Source: JANNRW01 sp031401815
GTDB lineage: Bacteria > Desulfobacterota > Desulfuromonadia > Geobacterales > DSM-12255
Assembly (NCBI GenBank): GCA_031401815.1
Contig: JANNRW010000122.1
Location: forward strand, 1 to 30,129
Length of the DNA: 30,129 nucleotides
Direction of reading: 5' to 3'
The notes beneath the pieces were generated by a model. That model did no database searches. It was given only the letters and a program-made list of their open reading frames with translations, and was not told the DNA's origin. Positions within the stretch are counted from its first letter, which is position 1, and every line of letters begins with the position of its first letter. This document shows, in pieces, positions 17,076-25,447 of this stretch. The position numbers and the translations under genes were made by a program.

Positions 17076-19493
17076 ATGAAAGACAGAATCAAATATCTGA
17101 TGCCATTGGCAGTCCTTACCGCCATTATCCTGCTCTTTTTTTCGAAAATTCTCTTTACTGACAAGATTGTCAGGGCGCCGGACATAATCAATGAATTCTA
17201 CTGGACTGTAAAGGATACTCCTGGCATAAGTTTTCTTGACCTGTTCAGCTTCAACCTTCAGGCTGACTGGAACATATACCAGAACAGCGGCATAACCACT
17301 GAGGGGGGGTGGGTTGCACAGCAGTTCCTTATCCTCAAGACCCTTCTATTCTGGCTTATCCCCCCTCCGGCCAGCGTTGCCTGGTTCATGGTCTTGAATC
17401 TCATCTTTGGCGCTGTCGGTGCATATTTCTGTTGCCGCCTTATCGGTGCAAGCAGAGTTGCTTCACTTGCAGGAGGGCTCCTTTTTGCCCTTGCCCCTGA
17501 AAACGCCTCCCTCATAAATGCCGGGCATGTTCTTAAAATCGCCACAATCTGCTTTGCCCCCTGGGTCTTTTACTGCTATGAGCGGGCTGTTCAGAGCCGA
17601 AGGCTCTTCTGGTTCATGACAACAGGGATGGTGCTTGCGTTTCAGTTTTTTCACGGGCACTGGCAGATCGCATTTTATACATGCCTTGCTCTTGCTGTTT
17701 ACGGAGTTGCCAGAGGTATAGCGATAGCTCTGGCTGAAAAGTGGAAAAAATCATTGCTACTGGTTGCGCTCAATCTTGTAATGATCGCTTTCTTCCTCTC
17801 CAGCGTGGCTATCTCCCTGTTACCCCTTGCATCATGGTCAAGAGATACGAACCGTGGTGTGCAGAGTGGCGAGAATAGCGGGAAAGGTGGCCTGAACAGA
17901 GACGAGGCCATGACCTGGTCGCTCCCTCCCGAAGAGCTTGCAACCTTTGTCATACCCGGTTTTTTCGGACTCTCCCGGCAGGAGGGGGGTGCAAATCCGA
18001 CCAACATAAAAAGCTATTACTGGGGACGGATGAATTTTACGCAGACAACCAGCTATATGGGGCTCCTCCCCTGGCTCTTGCTCCCCCTGCCGCTGATCTT
18101 TCGTCGCGACCGTTATACCTGGTTTGCCCTGGCAGCAGTCGGTGTCGGGATAATGTTCTCCATGGGGAAGTATTCTCTCTTCTATCAGGTTATTTACGAT
18201 CATTTCCCCGGCATCAACCGTTTCCGGGTACCCAAGATGATGATGTTCATACCTGTTCTTGGCCTTTCGATAATCGCAGCTCGGGGCATAGACTGTTTGA
18301 GAGATGCTGAAATCAGGGGGAAAGCAGCATTCAGGCGCTATCTGGCAGGGGTGTGGGGGGTGCCGTGCATGCTGATTCTGCTCTTCGGAGTGATTCATTT
18401 TGGGCGGGAATTCTGGGTAAACAGATTTGTCGAACTCCTTGCTCAACCGACACGTTACGAGCAGGGGATGATGCTGGTAAGTCAGAGATGGAATAATCTC
18501 ATATCTGAAACTGCTATAGCGATAGCCATGACCACATCTTACGCGCTGCTCCTGACTTTATCCCGGCTCGGCTCTGCTGCACGCTTTGTCCCGATTCTTC
18601 TGACAGCACTCTTTATAGTCGATGTCGGACGTGTAAATGCGAAATTCATGTTTCTGGTTGATGTCCCCCAGAAAACAAAGAGTGAAGCCACGCCAACCAT
18701 GGAGTTCCTTTTGAAACAGCCGGGAAATTACCGGTCATTTCCGCTCTCCGGCGAACCGATGCCTTTTGTTGCAAAAGGGATACCGGTTATGTTTACCTCA
18801 TCTCCGGTTCAGCAGCAGAGGTGGCAGGAGTTTCTCGACAGTTTCAATTTTGCCTCGCCGATGCTGGATATTATGAATGTCAGATACCTTGTCTACAGTA
18901 TGGAGCAGTATCAGCAGGAGCGAGCTGCCATAGGGGAGAGGTTTACTCCGGTTTACAGCTCACCGGACGGAGCGGAAATAGTTCTGGAAAACATGAAAGT
19001 GCTCCCCAAAGGGTGGCTTGTATCATCAGCGCTATTGGTTAAAGAGCCCAGGCATGCGCTCTCAATACTCCAGAGCCCTGATTTTGTACCTCTGAATCTG
19101 GCTATCATCGAGAAGATGCCCCCTGTTGAACTGTTTCCTCCCGGTGTTCCTTCTCCACCTGCCGGTGAAGTATCATTACAGAAATATGAAGGGGAGTTGA
19201 TCAAGTTCAAGGCAAATGTCATCAGAAATGCGTTACTTGTGACAGGAGAGAAGTATGCGAACGGCTGGAAGGTTACAGTCGATGGGAGACCAGCGGAGAT
19301 TCAGAGGGTAAATTATGTGCAACGCGGGGTTTACCTGACCCCTGGCGTACACGAAATCAGTTTCATATTTGATCCGATCTCTTTCAAGGCAGGGAAATGG
19401 CTGACTCTGGGGTCGTTTGCTCTCTTTGCATTGATGCTGGGGTGGGAGTGCAGGAGGCTTGCAAGGGTTAAAGAGGGGCACCGGGAACATTGA
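17076..19493 (+). CDS. YfhO-family multipass membrane protein
   Basis: An 805-residue integral membrane protein. About a dozen hydrophobic segments fill residues 1-520, with conserved NAGHVLKIATICFAPWVFY and HFPGINRFRVPKMMMF. A soluble domain of about 250 residues follows, ending with GEKYANGWKVTVDG. A last membrane helix lies near residues 773-790. YfhO proteins belong to the GT-C superfamily; in Bacillus and Listeria a YfhO protein transfers sugars from a lipid carrier to lipoteichoic acid outside the membrane. Here it may glycosylate the polymer on the periplasmic side. AGGAG (17066-17070) precedes ATG 17076, two bases after the third GT4. It is the last gene of the glycan locus. Confidence 0.88.
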   Translation: MKDRIKYLMPLAVLTAIILLFFSKILFTDKIVRAPDIINEFYWTVKDTPGISFLDLFSFNLQADWNIYQNSGITTEGGWVAQQFLILKTLLFWLIPPPASVAWFMVLNLIFGAVGAYFCCRLIGASRVASLAGGLLFALAPENASLINAGHVLKIATICFAPWVFYCYERAVQSRRLFWFMTTGMVLAFQFFHGHWQIAFYTCLALAVYGVARGIAIALAEKWKKSLLLVALNLVMIAFFLSSVAISLLPLASWSRDTNRGVQSGENSGKGGLNRDEAMTWSLPPEELATFVIPGFFGLSRQEGGANPTNIKSYYWGRMNFTQTTSYMGLLPWLLLPLPLIFRRDRYTWFALAAVGVGIMFSMGKYSLFYQVIYDHFPGINRFRVPKMMMFIPVLGLSIIAARGIDCLRDAEIRGKAAFRRYLAGVWGVPCMLILLFGVIHFGREFWVNRFVELLAQPTRYEQGMMLVSQRWNNLISETAIAIAMTTSYALLLTLSRLGSAARFVPILLTALFIVDVGRVNAKFMFLVDVPQKTKSEATPTMEFLLKQPGNYRSFPLSGEPMPFVAKGIPVMFTSSPVQQQRWQEFLDSFNFASPMLDIMNVRYLVYSMEQYQQERAAIGERFTPVYSSPDGAEIVLENMKVLPKGWLVSSALLVKEPRHALSILQSPDFVPLNLAIIEKMPPVELFPPGVPSPPAGEVSLQKYEGELIKFKANVIRNALLVTGEKYANGWKVTVDGRPAEIQRVNYVQRGVYLTPGVHEISFIFDPISFKAGKWLTLGSFALFALMLGWECRRLARVKEGHREH

Positions 19494-19570
19494 ATCAGTA
19501 AAAGAAAAAGGTTCGTGTCCAGAGTGAACATATTCTCAACTCAGACGCAACCCTTGATGAACCTTCTTGT

Positions 19571-19969
19571 TTACGCTGCCAACTCTTGTAACACTTCCGG
19601 ATGCCGCGTAGCCACTTTCAATAACGTAGCAGCTGCTCCAGATGGCATTTTTCGCCCTTGCTCCCATTCTTGAAGAGTGCGCACTGAAACGCCCAGTAGT
19701 CTGGCAAATGGTGCCTGGGATAAGCCAGTCGCTGCTCTTGCTATTGCAACTTGAGCTTTTTCTGCCGGGATGATTTCATCTTTTTCAATAGTTCCGTCAC
19801 GTCTTAAAATTACTCGACGAATTGATCCATCTTGTTGCGGCGTGAATTCTGTTTTTCTGGCCCAATCGCCGCGTTTCATGTCATGCAAAGCCTGCAACAG
19901 CTCGGCATTCAAATCGCGTTTATTTTCCCATTCAGCCAGCTCTTTTTCGGTTAGTTTAGGCATTTTCAA
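19571..19969 (-). CDS. HigA/XRE-type antitoxin with helix-turn-helix
   Basis: A 132-residue protein with a C-terminal XRE helix-turn-helix (TGLSQAPFARLLGVSVRTLQ, about residues 95-115) followed by EWEQGRKMPSGAA, the usual antitoxin-type extension. The N-terminal portion is long and charged and probably wraps the toxin. It is downstream of the toxin gene and overlaps it by 14 bases, the reverse order typical of HigBA-like modules. Starts at 19969 or 19963 (MKMPKL) cannot be separated. It would repress its own operon. Confidence 0.82.
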   Translation of the reverse strand: MKMPKLTEKELAEWENKRDLNAELLQALHDMKRGDWARKTEFTPQQDGSIRRVILRRDGTIEKDEIIPAEKAQVAIARAATGLSQAPFARLLGVSVRTLQEWEQGRKMPSGAAATLLKVATRHPEVLQELAA

Positions 19970-20270
19970 AAACCTCCTTGAGGCGTTTTAGCAGCTTGGG
20001 GTCAATATTCTCCTGTACGTTCTTTGCATACATTGTAACCAGCACAATTTGTCCTGAATTGAGCAGCAGGAAATAGATAACACGGACACCGCCTCTTTTT
20101 CCTCTACCCTCAATTGCCCATCGCAGCTTACGGCAACCGCCTGAACGAGGGATAACATCTCCAGCGTCAGGATTAGCGGCAAGATAATGCTGAAAGAGTG
20201 TGAACTCGTCATCATTGAGATACTTGTCGCGAACCGTTGCAAATGGGTGCAATTCAATAAATGTGTGCAT
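19956..20270 (-). CDS. HigB/RelE-type toxin
   Basis: A 104-residue basic protein of the RelE/ParE superfamily, with the pattern GGCRKLRWAIEGRGKRGGVRVIYFLL followed by IVLVTMYAKNVQENI, typical of HigB-like mRNA interferases. Such toxins cut ribosome-bound mRNA. ATG at 20270-20268 gives a normal N terminus. No ribosome site is visible in front of it, and the best promoter places the transcript start at or next to the ATG, so the mRNA may be leaderless. It is on the opposite strand from the glycan operon. Confidence 0.82.
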   Translation of the reverse strand: MHTFIELHPFATVRDKYLNDDEFTLFQHYLAANPDAGDVIPRSGGCRKLRWAIEGRGKRGGVRVIYFLLLNSGQIVLVTMYAKNVQENIDPKLLKRLKEVFENA

Positions 20271-20276
20271 AAATAT

Positions 20277-20305
20277 AATGTACGTCCTAAGCGTATAGTG
20301 GTCAA
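20277..20305 (-). promoter_or_regulatory. candidate promoter of the HigBA-like pair
   Basis: On the minus strand, TTGACC (20305-20300) and TACATT (20282-20277) are 17 bases apart. The expected transcription start falls on the toxin ATG at 20270. The -10 match is only 4 of 6, so this is tentative. Confidence 0.35.
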
Positions 20306-20410
20306 GTAGAATTGTTATGGCTTATCACCATGGCTATAGCCCGCTTGCAATTGCCTGCTTGATTATCGGTGTTACAGAATAATCTACAGTTACGCAATCC
20401 TTATTGAGCA

Positions 20411-20432
20411 GTTCACGCGTACGCGCGTGAAC
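20411..20432. repeat. 22-base palindrome in the accessory intergenic region
   Basis: GTTCACGCG and CGCGTGAAC flank a TACG loop, a perfect 9-bp inverted repeat. It lies in the 260-base gap (20271-20530) between the toxin promoter and the DUF4143 gene end. No T run follows on either strand. It may be a protein-binding site or a weak transcript end. Nothing else recognisable was seen in this gap. Confidence 0.5.
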
Positions 20433-20530
20433 CGGTGTTCGTCCCGAATGGAACATTTAGTCTGTGATTATTAAAATCAATGTGACGCCACCCGACGGAT
20501 CTTACCCGATTACTTTTTGACAGGGCATCT

Positions 20531-21721
20531 TCAAAAAACATGCAACTTGCCATGCTGAATGGATTTATCTTCATTCAACAACTGTCGCCAGCCGATGATG
20601 CTAACCCCACTACGAACATAGGCATCATCGCCACCAAAGACCAGTTGTGGCTCGACCTTTGATCCGGAAATCCCCTGAAATTTCTTCACAGCCTTGAACA
20701 TATCCGCCGCTACTGTCTGACCGGACTTGATCTCCACCGGATAGAGAGTTCCGGCTTCATCAAGCAGCAGATCAACTTCATTGCCGCTGCTGTCCCGCCA
20801 GAAATAGAGATTGGAGGCCAGGCCGCTGTTCAAGCGTTTGCGCAGATATTCGGACACAACCATGGTCTCAAAGAGTGCGCCCCGAGCCGAGTGGGTGGCG
20901 AGCTGCGCAGGAGTCTGGATTCCTAGAAGAAACGCTGCCAGTCCGGAGTCGTGAAAATAGAGCTTTGGGGCTTTGATCAGGCGTTTACCAAAATTGGCAA
21001 AGTGTGGAGTTAGCCGGAATGTGATGTAGCTGGCTTCAAGTATACTCAGCCAGGCAGCGGCTGTGCTCTGGGCAATACCGCAGTCGGTTGCCAGGGTGGT
21101 CAAGTTGAGCAGTTGTCCGGTACGAGCCGCGCAAAGTCTCAAAAATCGCTGAAAGGTGATCAAATCCCGTACCGAGGTCAGATCTCGCACATCCCGCTCA
21201 AGATAGGTCGCCACATAGCTGGCAAACCAGTCGGAAGGGGTGACTGGCTCACTATACAAAGCAGGGTAGCCGCCCGTAAAAAGCCAGTTATCGAGTGATA
21301 TGGGCAATAGCCCCTCTGCATTCAACTCTCTTCCCGATAAAGGGAGTAGTTGGGCTATGCCGGCACGCCCAGCCAGACTCTGACTAACCTGGCGGCTTAG
21401 GGCAAAATTCTGGGAACCGGTGATGATATAGCGACCTTTAGTGCGTTGTTCATCCACAATTCCCTGAATATATGAAAGAAGCTCCGGCGCCCTTTGAACT
21501 TCGTCAAAGACCGCCCCTTCAGGGTAGCGTGCAAGAAAACCGCGCGGGTCTTCATTGGCAAACAGTCTAACATCGGGATTTTCGAGGGATAGATAAGGTT
21601 TGTCAGGGAAGAGCTGTTTTACCAGCGTAGTTTTTCCAGATTGGCGCGGCCCGGTAAGTACAACAACCGGAAAACCTGTAGCAAGGCGTTGAATTGTCGA
21701 AGAAATTAAACGGGGAATCAT
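20531..21721 (-). CDS. AAA ATPase with DUF4143 C-terminal domain
   Basis: A 396-residue protein of the AAA_14/DUF4143 family. It has Walker A GPRQSGKTT (24-32), Walker B AVFDEVQ (70-76) and sensor-like TGSQ. The C-terminal half ends with NEVDLLLDEAG and PVEIKSG, which fit a PD-(D/E)xK nuclease-like core, with an earlier conserved acidic helix (ALFETMVVSEYL). The biological role of this family is not established; members are scattered, often near mobile or toxin-antitoxin genes. The gene stands alone on the minus strand, with its own 5' region holding an inverted repeat. Its frame is intact. Confidence 0.85.
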   Translation of the reverse strand: MIPRLISSTIQRLATGFPVVVLTGPRQSGKTTLVKQLFPDKPYLSLENPDVRLFANEDPRGFLARYPEGAVFDEVQRAPELLSYIQGIVDEQRTKGRYIITGSQNFALSRQVSQSLAGRAGIAQLLPLSGRELNAEGLLPISLDNWLFTGGYPALYSEPVTPSDWFASYVATYLERDVRDLTSVRDLITFQRFLRLCAARTGQLLNLTTLATDCGIAQSTAAAWLSILEASYITFRLTPHFANFGKRLIKAPKLYFHDSGLAAFLLGIQTPAQLATHSARGALFETMVVSEYLRKRLNSGLASNLYFWRDSSGNEVDLLLDEAGTLYPVEIKSGQTVAADMFKAVKKFQGISGSKVEPQLVFGGDDAYVRSGVSIIGWRQLLNEDKSIQHGKLHVF

Positions 21722-21746
21722 GTTGCCCCCTTGCTTGGCGGAAATG

Positions 21747-21787
21747 TTTCTTGCAATTTAATTATTTAATCGTGGATTTGCAAGAAA
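21747..21787 (-). promoter_or_regulatory. inverted repeat upstream of the DUF4143 gene
   Basis: TTTCTTGCAA (21747-21756) and TTGCAAGAAA (21778-21787) form a perfect 10-bp inverted repeat 21 bases apart, enclosing an AT-rich stretch. It begins 26 bases upstream of the ATPase ATG. It could be an operator around the promoter or a trace of a mobile element end. The rest of the 21722-21934 gap shows nothing recognisable. Confidence 0.4.
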
Positions 21788-21934
21788 TATTAAGAGCGGA
21801 GCGAAGCGAAGTTCAAGTGCCGCCCAAGGCTCGCTCTTTACGCTAGTCACTGCTTCGTGAAGCCAGTATTTTTGCTATCTCTTCCGAGGAATAAACCGAT
21901 ATTCCGGATTTCTTAAAATCGTTCTGATCGTGTT

Positions 21935-22798
21935 TCAACTTCCGGTTTCAGATTTACCTGCCCCTGAGTTAGTTACTGCTCCAAGTTCCTTTGAGCGGGC
22001 AGTTGCCGCATCAACAGCATTTATTACAGTCCCCCGGAAACACCCCTTTTCCAGCGCATGCAGACCGGCGATGGTTGTCCCGCCGGGTGAAGTCACCTTG
22101 TCCTTCAGCCTTGCCGGATGCTCACCGGTTTCCAGGTAAAGTCGGGCAGTCCCCAGCAGAGTCTGGGCGGCCAGACCAAGAGCAGTCTCTCTTCCAAGAC
22201 CATTTTTTACCCCTCCGTCAGCAAGCGCTTCAAGAAAGGTAAGTGCATAAGCCGGGCCACTGGCTGATAAACCGGTTACAGCGTCGAACAGTTTTTCTTC
22301 AACCCGGCAGGTAGTGCCTACCTGGGCAAAAAGCGCCTCGGCAACTGTCAGGTCATCTTCTGTAGCAAGCGCTCCTGCACAAAGAGCTGAAGCTCCGGCC
22401 AATACCAGCGCCGGGGTGTTGGGCATGACTCGGATAACCCTGATTGCGGCTTTCAAAGCCGATTCTATAACTTCACAGCTGATGCCGGCCATGATCGAGA
22501 TGACAAGCGTGTTAACTGAAATGCTGTCACTTAGCTGTGCAAGAACAGAAGCTGAAACTTGAGGTTTTATTGAAAGAAAGATGATTTCCGAGTTTCTGGC
22601 TACATGAAAGTTGTCTCCGGTTGTCTGGACATTGTAACGGTCGCTCAGGAATTTCCTTCTGGATTCCACCGGTTCAGCAACTTCAATCTGTGCAGACTGC
22701 ATGCCGTTGGCCAGGAGCCCCCTGATCAATGCTTCGGCCATGTTTCCGCCGCCAATGAAACCGAGTTTTTTCCCATGTAGCAGATAGTCAATTTTCAT
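21935..22798 (-). CDS. proC: pyrroline-5-carboxylate reductase
   Basis: A 287-residue enzyme that reduces 1-pyrroline-5-carboxylate to proline with NAD(P)H, the last step of proline synthesis. The nucleotide-binding GFIGGGNMAEALIRGLL starts at residue 13, RVMPNTPALV follows, and the C-terminal signature is VTSPGGTTIAGLHALE. The length is slightly above the family norm because of a short C-terminal tail after the last helix. A strong GGGGGAAG ribosome site precedes ATG 22798. It is divergent from the polyamine genes. It marks return to housekeeping sequence after the accessory patch. Confidence 0.95.
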   Translation of the reverse strand: MKIDYLLHGKKLGFIGGGNMAEALIRGLLANGMQSAQIEVAEPVESRRKFLSDRYNVQTTGDNFHVARNSEIIFLSIKPQVSASVLAQLSDSISVNTLVISIMAGISCEVIESALKAAIRVIRVMPNTPALVLAGASALCAGALATEDDLTVAEALFAQVGTTCRVEEKLFDAVTGLSASGPAYALTFLEALADGGVKNGLGRETALGLAAQTLLGTARLYLETGEHPARLKDKVTSPGGTTIAGLHALEKGCFRGTVINAVDAATARSKELGAVTNSGAGKSETGS

Positions 22799-22904
22799 TT
22801 ATTCTTCCCCCCTGCCTGTTGAATTCCTAGTTGGTAATTGATTATATGGTTAAAGTCAATTGAATTCAGCCTCTTCAAGCAGAGCCACTTGATTGCAAAA
22901 AACA

Positions 22905-22970
22905 TTGACAGAGGGGGGCGTATTGACTAAAGATCACAAACTGTCTGCGATATCGCAGAGATCTGTTTGT
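22905..22970 (+). promoter_or_regulatory. candidate promoter and palindromic leader of the polyamine genes
   Basis: TTGACA (22905-22910) is a perfect -35 box with a weak TAAAGA at 22928-22933. Downstream, TCTGCGATATCGCAGA (22944-22959) is a perfect 16-base palindrome, nested inside ACAAAC (22936-22941) / GTTTGT (22965-22970). It lies just before the AGGAGG ribosome site (22978-22983). It may be an operator or a leader hairpin. Confidence 0.45.
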
Positions 22971-22988
22971 CAGTATCAGGAGGAGACC

Positions 22989-24185
22989 ATGAGCAAAGTA
23001 CTTATTATCGGTGCCGGTGGCGTTGGCCAGGTTGTAACCCATAAATGCGCCCAGCGCAGAGATGTTTTCACAGAGATCACCCTTGCATCACGCACAAAGT
23101 CCAAGTGTGACGCTATTGCAGCGCAGCTTGGCAATAGGATTAAAACGGCACAGGTGGATGCGGACAATGTTCCCGAACTTGTTGAACTTTTAAGGGCTGA
23201 AAAGCCTTGTCTGGTAATTAACGTGGCGCTCCCCTATCAGGATCTGACAATCATGGATGCCTGCCTTGAGACCGGTGTTGATTATCTGGATACTGCCAAC
23301 TACGAACCGCTCGAAACGGCAAAATTTGAATACTCCTGGCAGTGGGCCTATCAGGAGCGCTTCAATGCAGCCGGTCTTATGGCTTTGCTTGGATCCGGTT
23401 TTGATCCGGGGGTCACCAATGTCTACACGGCGCTGGCGGCGAAAAAGTACCTGGACGTGGTGGAAGAGCTTGATATCATCGATGCAAACGCCGGTAGTCA
23501 CGGACAGCCCTTTGCCACCAACTTCAACCCGGAAATAAATATCCGTGAAGTGACAGCAATTTGCCGCCATTGGGAGAACGGCCAATTTGTCGAATCTCCC
23601 CCGCTTTCGACAAAACGCTCCTTCGATTTTCCGGAAGGGATAGGGCCAATGAATGTTTACAGGCTCTACCATGAAGAGATGGAATCAATCGTCAAGCATA
23701 TTCCGACCATAAAAAAGGCGCAGTTCTGGATGACCTTTTCCGACAATTATCTGAAACATCTGGAAGTGCTTCAGAATGTCGGGATGACCCGGATAGATGA
23801 AGTCGAGTACAACGGGCAGAAGATCGTGCCGATCCAGTTTCTGAAGGCCCTGCTCCCTGATCCCGGCTCTCTTGGGCCTTTAACCAAGGGGAAGACCTGT
23901 ATAGGGGTCATTGCCAGGGGGATGAAGGATGGTAAGCGTCGCCAAGTCTACATCTACAACATCTGCGACCACGAAGCCTGCTATCGTGAAGTTCAGTCCC
24001 AGGCGATCAGTTACACCACAGGCGTACCGGCTGTAGTCGGTGCCATCATGATGCTTACCGGCAAGTGGCATGCACCAGGTGTCTGGAACATGGAGCAGTT
24101 TGATCCGGAGCTGTTCCTGGAAGTGCTGGGGCCGATGGGGCTGCCGACGGTAGTTATTGATGGTGGAGAGTGGCCAGCGCTTTAG
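22989..24185 (+). CDS. carboxynorspermidine dehydrogenase (saccharopine dehydrogenase-like)
   Basis: A 398-residue protein of the saccharopine dehydrogenase family, CANSDH type. It reductively joins aspartate semialdehyde to a diamine to give carboxynorspermidine or carboxyspermidine. The NAD(P) motif KVLIIGAGGVGQVV is at the extreme N terminus. GVDYLDTANYEP and LLGSGFDPGVTNVYTA are family-conserved. The frame opens at 22893, but AGGAGG at 22978-22983 points to ATG 22989, which also starts right at the Rossmann fold. The decarboxylase gene follows, which supports this identity over lysine-pathway saccharopine dehydrogenase. Confidence 0.92.
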   Translation: MSKVLIIGAGGVGQVVTHKCAQRRDVFTEITLASRTKSKCDAIAAQLGNRIKTAQVDADNVPELVELLRAEKPCLVINVALPYQDLTIMDACLETGVDYLDTANYEPLETAKFEYSWQWAYQERFNAAGLMALLGSGFDPGVTNVYTALAAKKYLDVVEELDIIDANAGSHGQPFATNFNPEINIREVTAICRHWENGQFVESPPLSTKRSFDFPEGIGPMNVYRLYHEEMESIVKHIPTIKKAQFWMTFSDNYLKHLEVLQNVGMTRIDEVEYNGQKIVPIQFLKALLPDPGSLGPLTKGKTCIGVIARGMKDGKRRQVYIYNICDHEACYREVQSQAISYTTGVPAVVGAIMMLTGKWHAPGVWNMEQFDPELFLEVLGPMGLPTVVIDGGEWPAL

Positions 24186-24204
24186 CCCGTGAAGCGGGCT
24201 AAAG
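24180..24204 (+). repeat. 10-bp stem-loop across the dehydrogenase stop codon
   Basis: CTTTAGCCCG (24180-24189) pairs perfectly with CGGGCTAAAG (24195-24204), with loop TGAAG. The stop codon TAG lies inside the 5' arm. No T run follows, so it is not a classic terminator. It looks like a dispersed hairpin or an mRNA processing signal between the two polyamine genes. Confidence 0.65.
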
Positions 24205-24233
24205 CAGGCTGAGGTATTCGTTCGCTTTGCTCA

Positions 24234-24282
24234 CAGGTAGAGGTAGAGAACAGCTCTTTATCTTTACCTTTACCTTTACCTG
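24234..24282 (+). promoter_or_regulatory. hairpin with TTTACC repeats in front of nspC
   Basis: Bases 24234-24248 can pair with 24268-24282 over 15 positions, two of them G-U. The 3' arm is built from hexamer repeats: TTTATC then three TTTACC (24257-24280). The arm ends seven bases before ATG 24289 and covers the only GA-rich bases that could serve as a ribosome site. It may control translation of nspC. Confidence 0.45.
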
Positions 24283-24288
24283 AGATCC

Positions 24289-25443
24289 ATGACCGGAATC
24301 GATATCGAAAAAATCCTTCACCTCGCCCCATCCCCTGCCTACGTCGTGGATCTCGGACGGCTGCGCCATAACCTGGCGATTCTTGACGATGTCCAGAGGC
24401 GGAGCGGTGCGAAGATCCTCATGGCTTTGAAGGCATTTTCCATGTGGAGTGTCTTTCCGCTCATAAGTAAGACTCTCCATGGTGTCTGTGCCAGTTCACC
24501 CTGGGAAGCTCAACTAGGTCGGGAGGAGTTCGGTGGTGAGGTGCATAGCTTTGCCGCTGCCTTTTCAGAAAGCGATGTCAAAGAGTTGCTGAAGATTTCA
24601 AACCATCTGGTGTTCAACTCCTTCAATCAACTCGAACGTTTCCGGCCACTCTGGGAAAAGGAGAAGGGGAGGGTATCGGTAGGCCTGAGGGTAAATCCTG
24701 AGCATGCCGAAGGGCATACCCCCATGTATGATCCCTGCGCCCCCAACTCCAGGCTCGGCATCCCCAGGCGGGAATTTGAAGGGCGATCCCTGAGCGGAGT
24801 CGAAGGGCTGCATTTCCACACCCTTTGCGAGCAGCTGTTTGAGCCATTGGAGAGGACAGCCAGGATTTTCGAGGAGAAGTTCGGCCAGTTTCTCCCTGCC
24901 ATGAAGTGGCTCAATCTTGGTGGCGGTCATCACATTACCCGCGAAGGATATGATATTGACGGGCTGGTTGAACTGATCAGATATTTCCGGAAGAGATACG
25001 ACCTTGAAATCTACCTGGAACCTGGGGAGGCGGTTGCCATCGGCACCGGCATACTTGTCAGTGAAGTGCTGGACGTTGTGCGCAACGAGATGGATATTGC
25101 CATCCTTGACGTCTCTGCTACCTGTCACATGCCGGATATTCTGGAGATGCCCTACCGGCCTGGCATCATGAACGGCTCAGATCCTGGTGAGAAGGGGTAC
25201 ACTTATCGTCTTGGAGGTCCTTCCTGTCTTGCTGGTGACATTATTGGGGAGTGGTCTTTCGAAAAGCCGCTGCAACCGGGCGACAGGCTGGCGTTTCTCG
25301 ACATGGCGCACTATACAATGGTCAAGACGACCACTTTTAACGGTATCCAGCTTCCGGCCATCTGTACTTTTGAACCGGAAACAGGAGCGCTGGAGGTGGT
25401 GCGAAGATTTGGCTACGAAGATTTTAAAAGCAGATTGTCGTAG
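24289..25443 (+). CDS. nspC: carboxynorspermidine decarboxylase
   Basis: A 384-residue PLP enzyme of the alanine racemase/ornithine decarboxylase fold. It removes CO2 from carboxynorspermidine or carboxyspermidine to give norspermidine or spermidine. The PLP lysine is K48 in MALKAFSMW. GLHFHTLCE, NLGGGHHITREGYD, YLEPGEAVA and SATCHMPDILEMPYRP are the conserved blocks; LGGPSCLAGD supplies the C-terminal active-site cysteine. ATG 24289 has almost no ribosome site and sits behind a hairpin. Its stop is four bases from the stop of the convergent ATPase gene. Which polyamine is made cannot be told from sequence. Confidence 0.94.
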   Translation: MTGIDIEKILHLAPSPAYVVDLGRLRHNLAILDDVQRRSGAKILMALKAFSMWSVFPLISKTLHGVCASSPWEAQLGREEFGGEVHSFAAAFSESDVKELLKISNHLVFNSFNQLERFRPLWEKEKGRVSVGLRVNPEHAEGHTPMYDPCAPNSRLGIPRREFEGRSLSGVEGLHFHTLCEQLFEPLERTARIFEEKFGQFLPAMKWLNLGGGHHITREGYDIDGLVELIRYFRKRYDLEIYLEPGEAVAIGTGILVSEVLDVVRNEMDIAILDVSATCHMPDILEMPYRPGIMNGSDPGEKGYTYRLGGPSCLAGDIIGEWSFEKPLQPGDRLAFLDMAHYTMVKTTTFNGIQLPAICTFEPETGALEVVRRFGYEDFKSRLS

Positions 25444-25447
25444 GCAA

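Noticed and set aside
17838..18446. 202-residue minus-strand frame inside the YfhO gene
   Set aside because: Low-complexity, His/Pro/Cys-rich translation typical of an antisense shadow of a membrane protein gene.
20411..20432. Palindrome read as an intrinsic terminator
   Set aside because: Neither side is followed by a T run, so termination is not supported.
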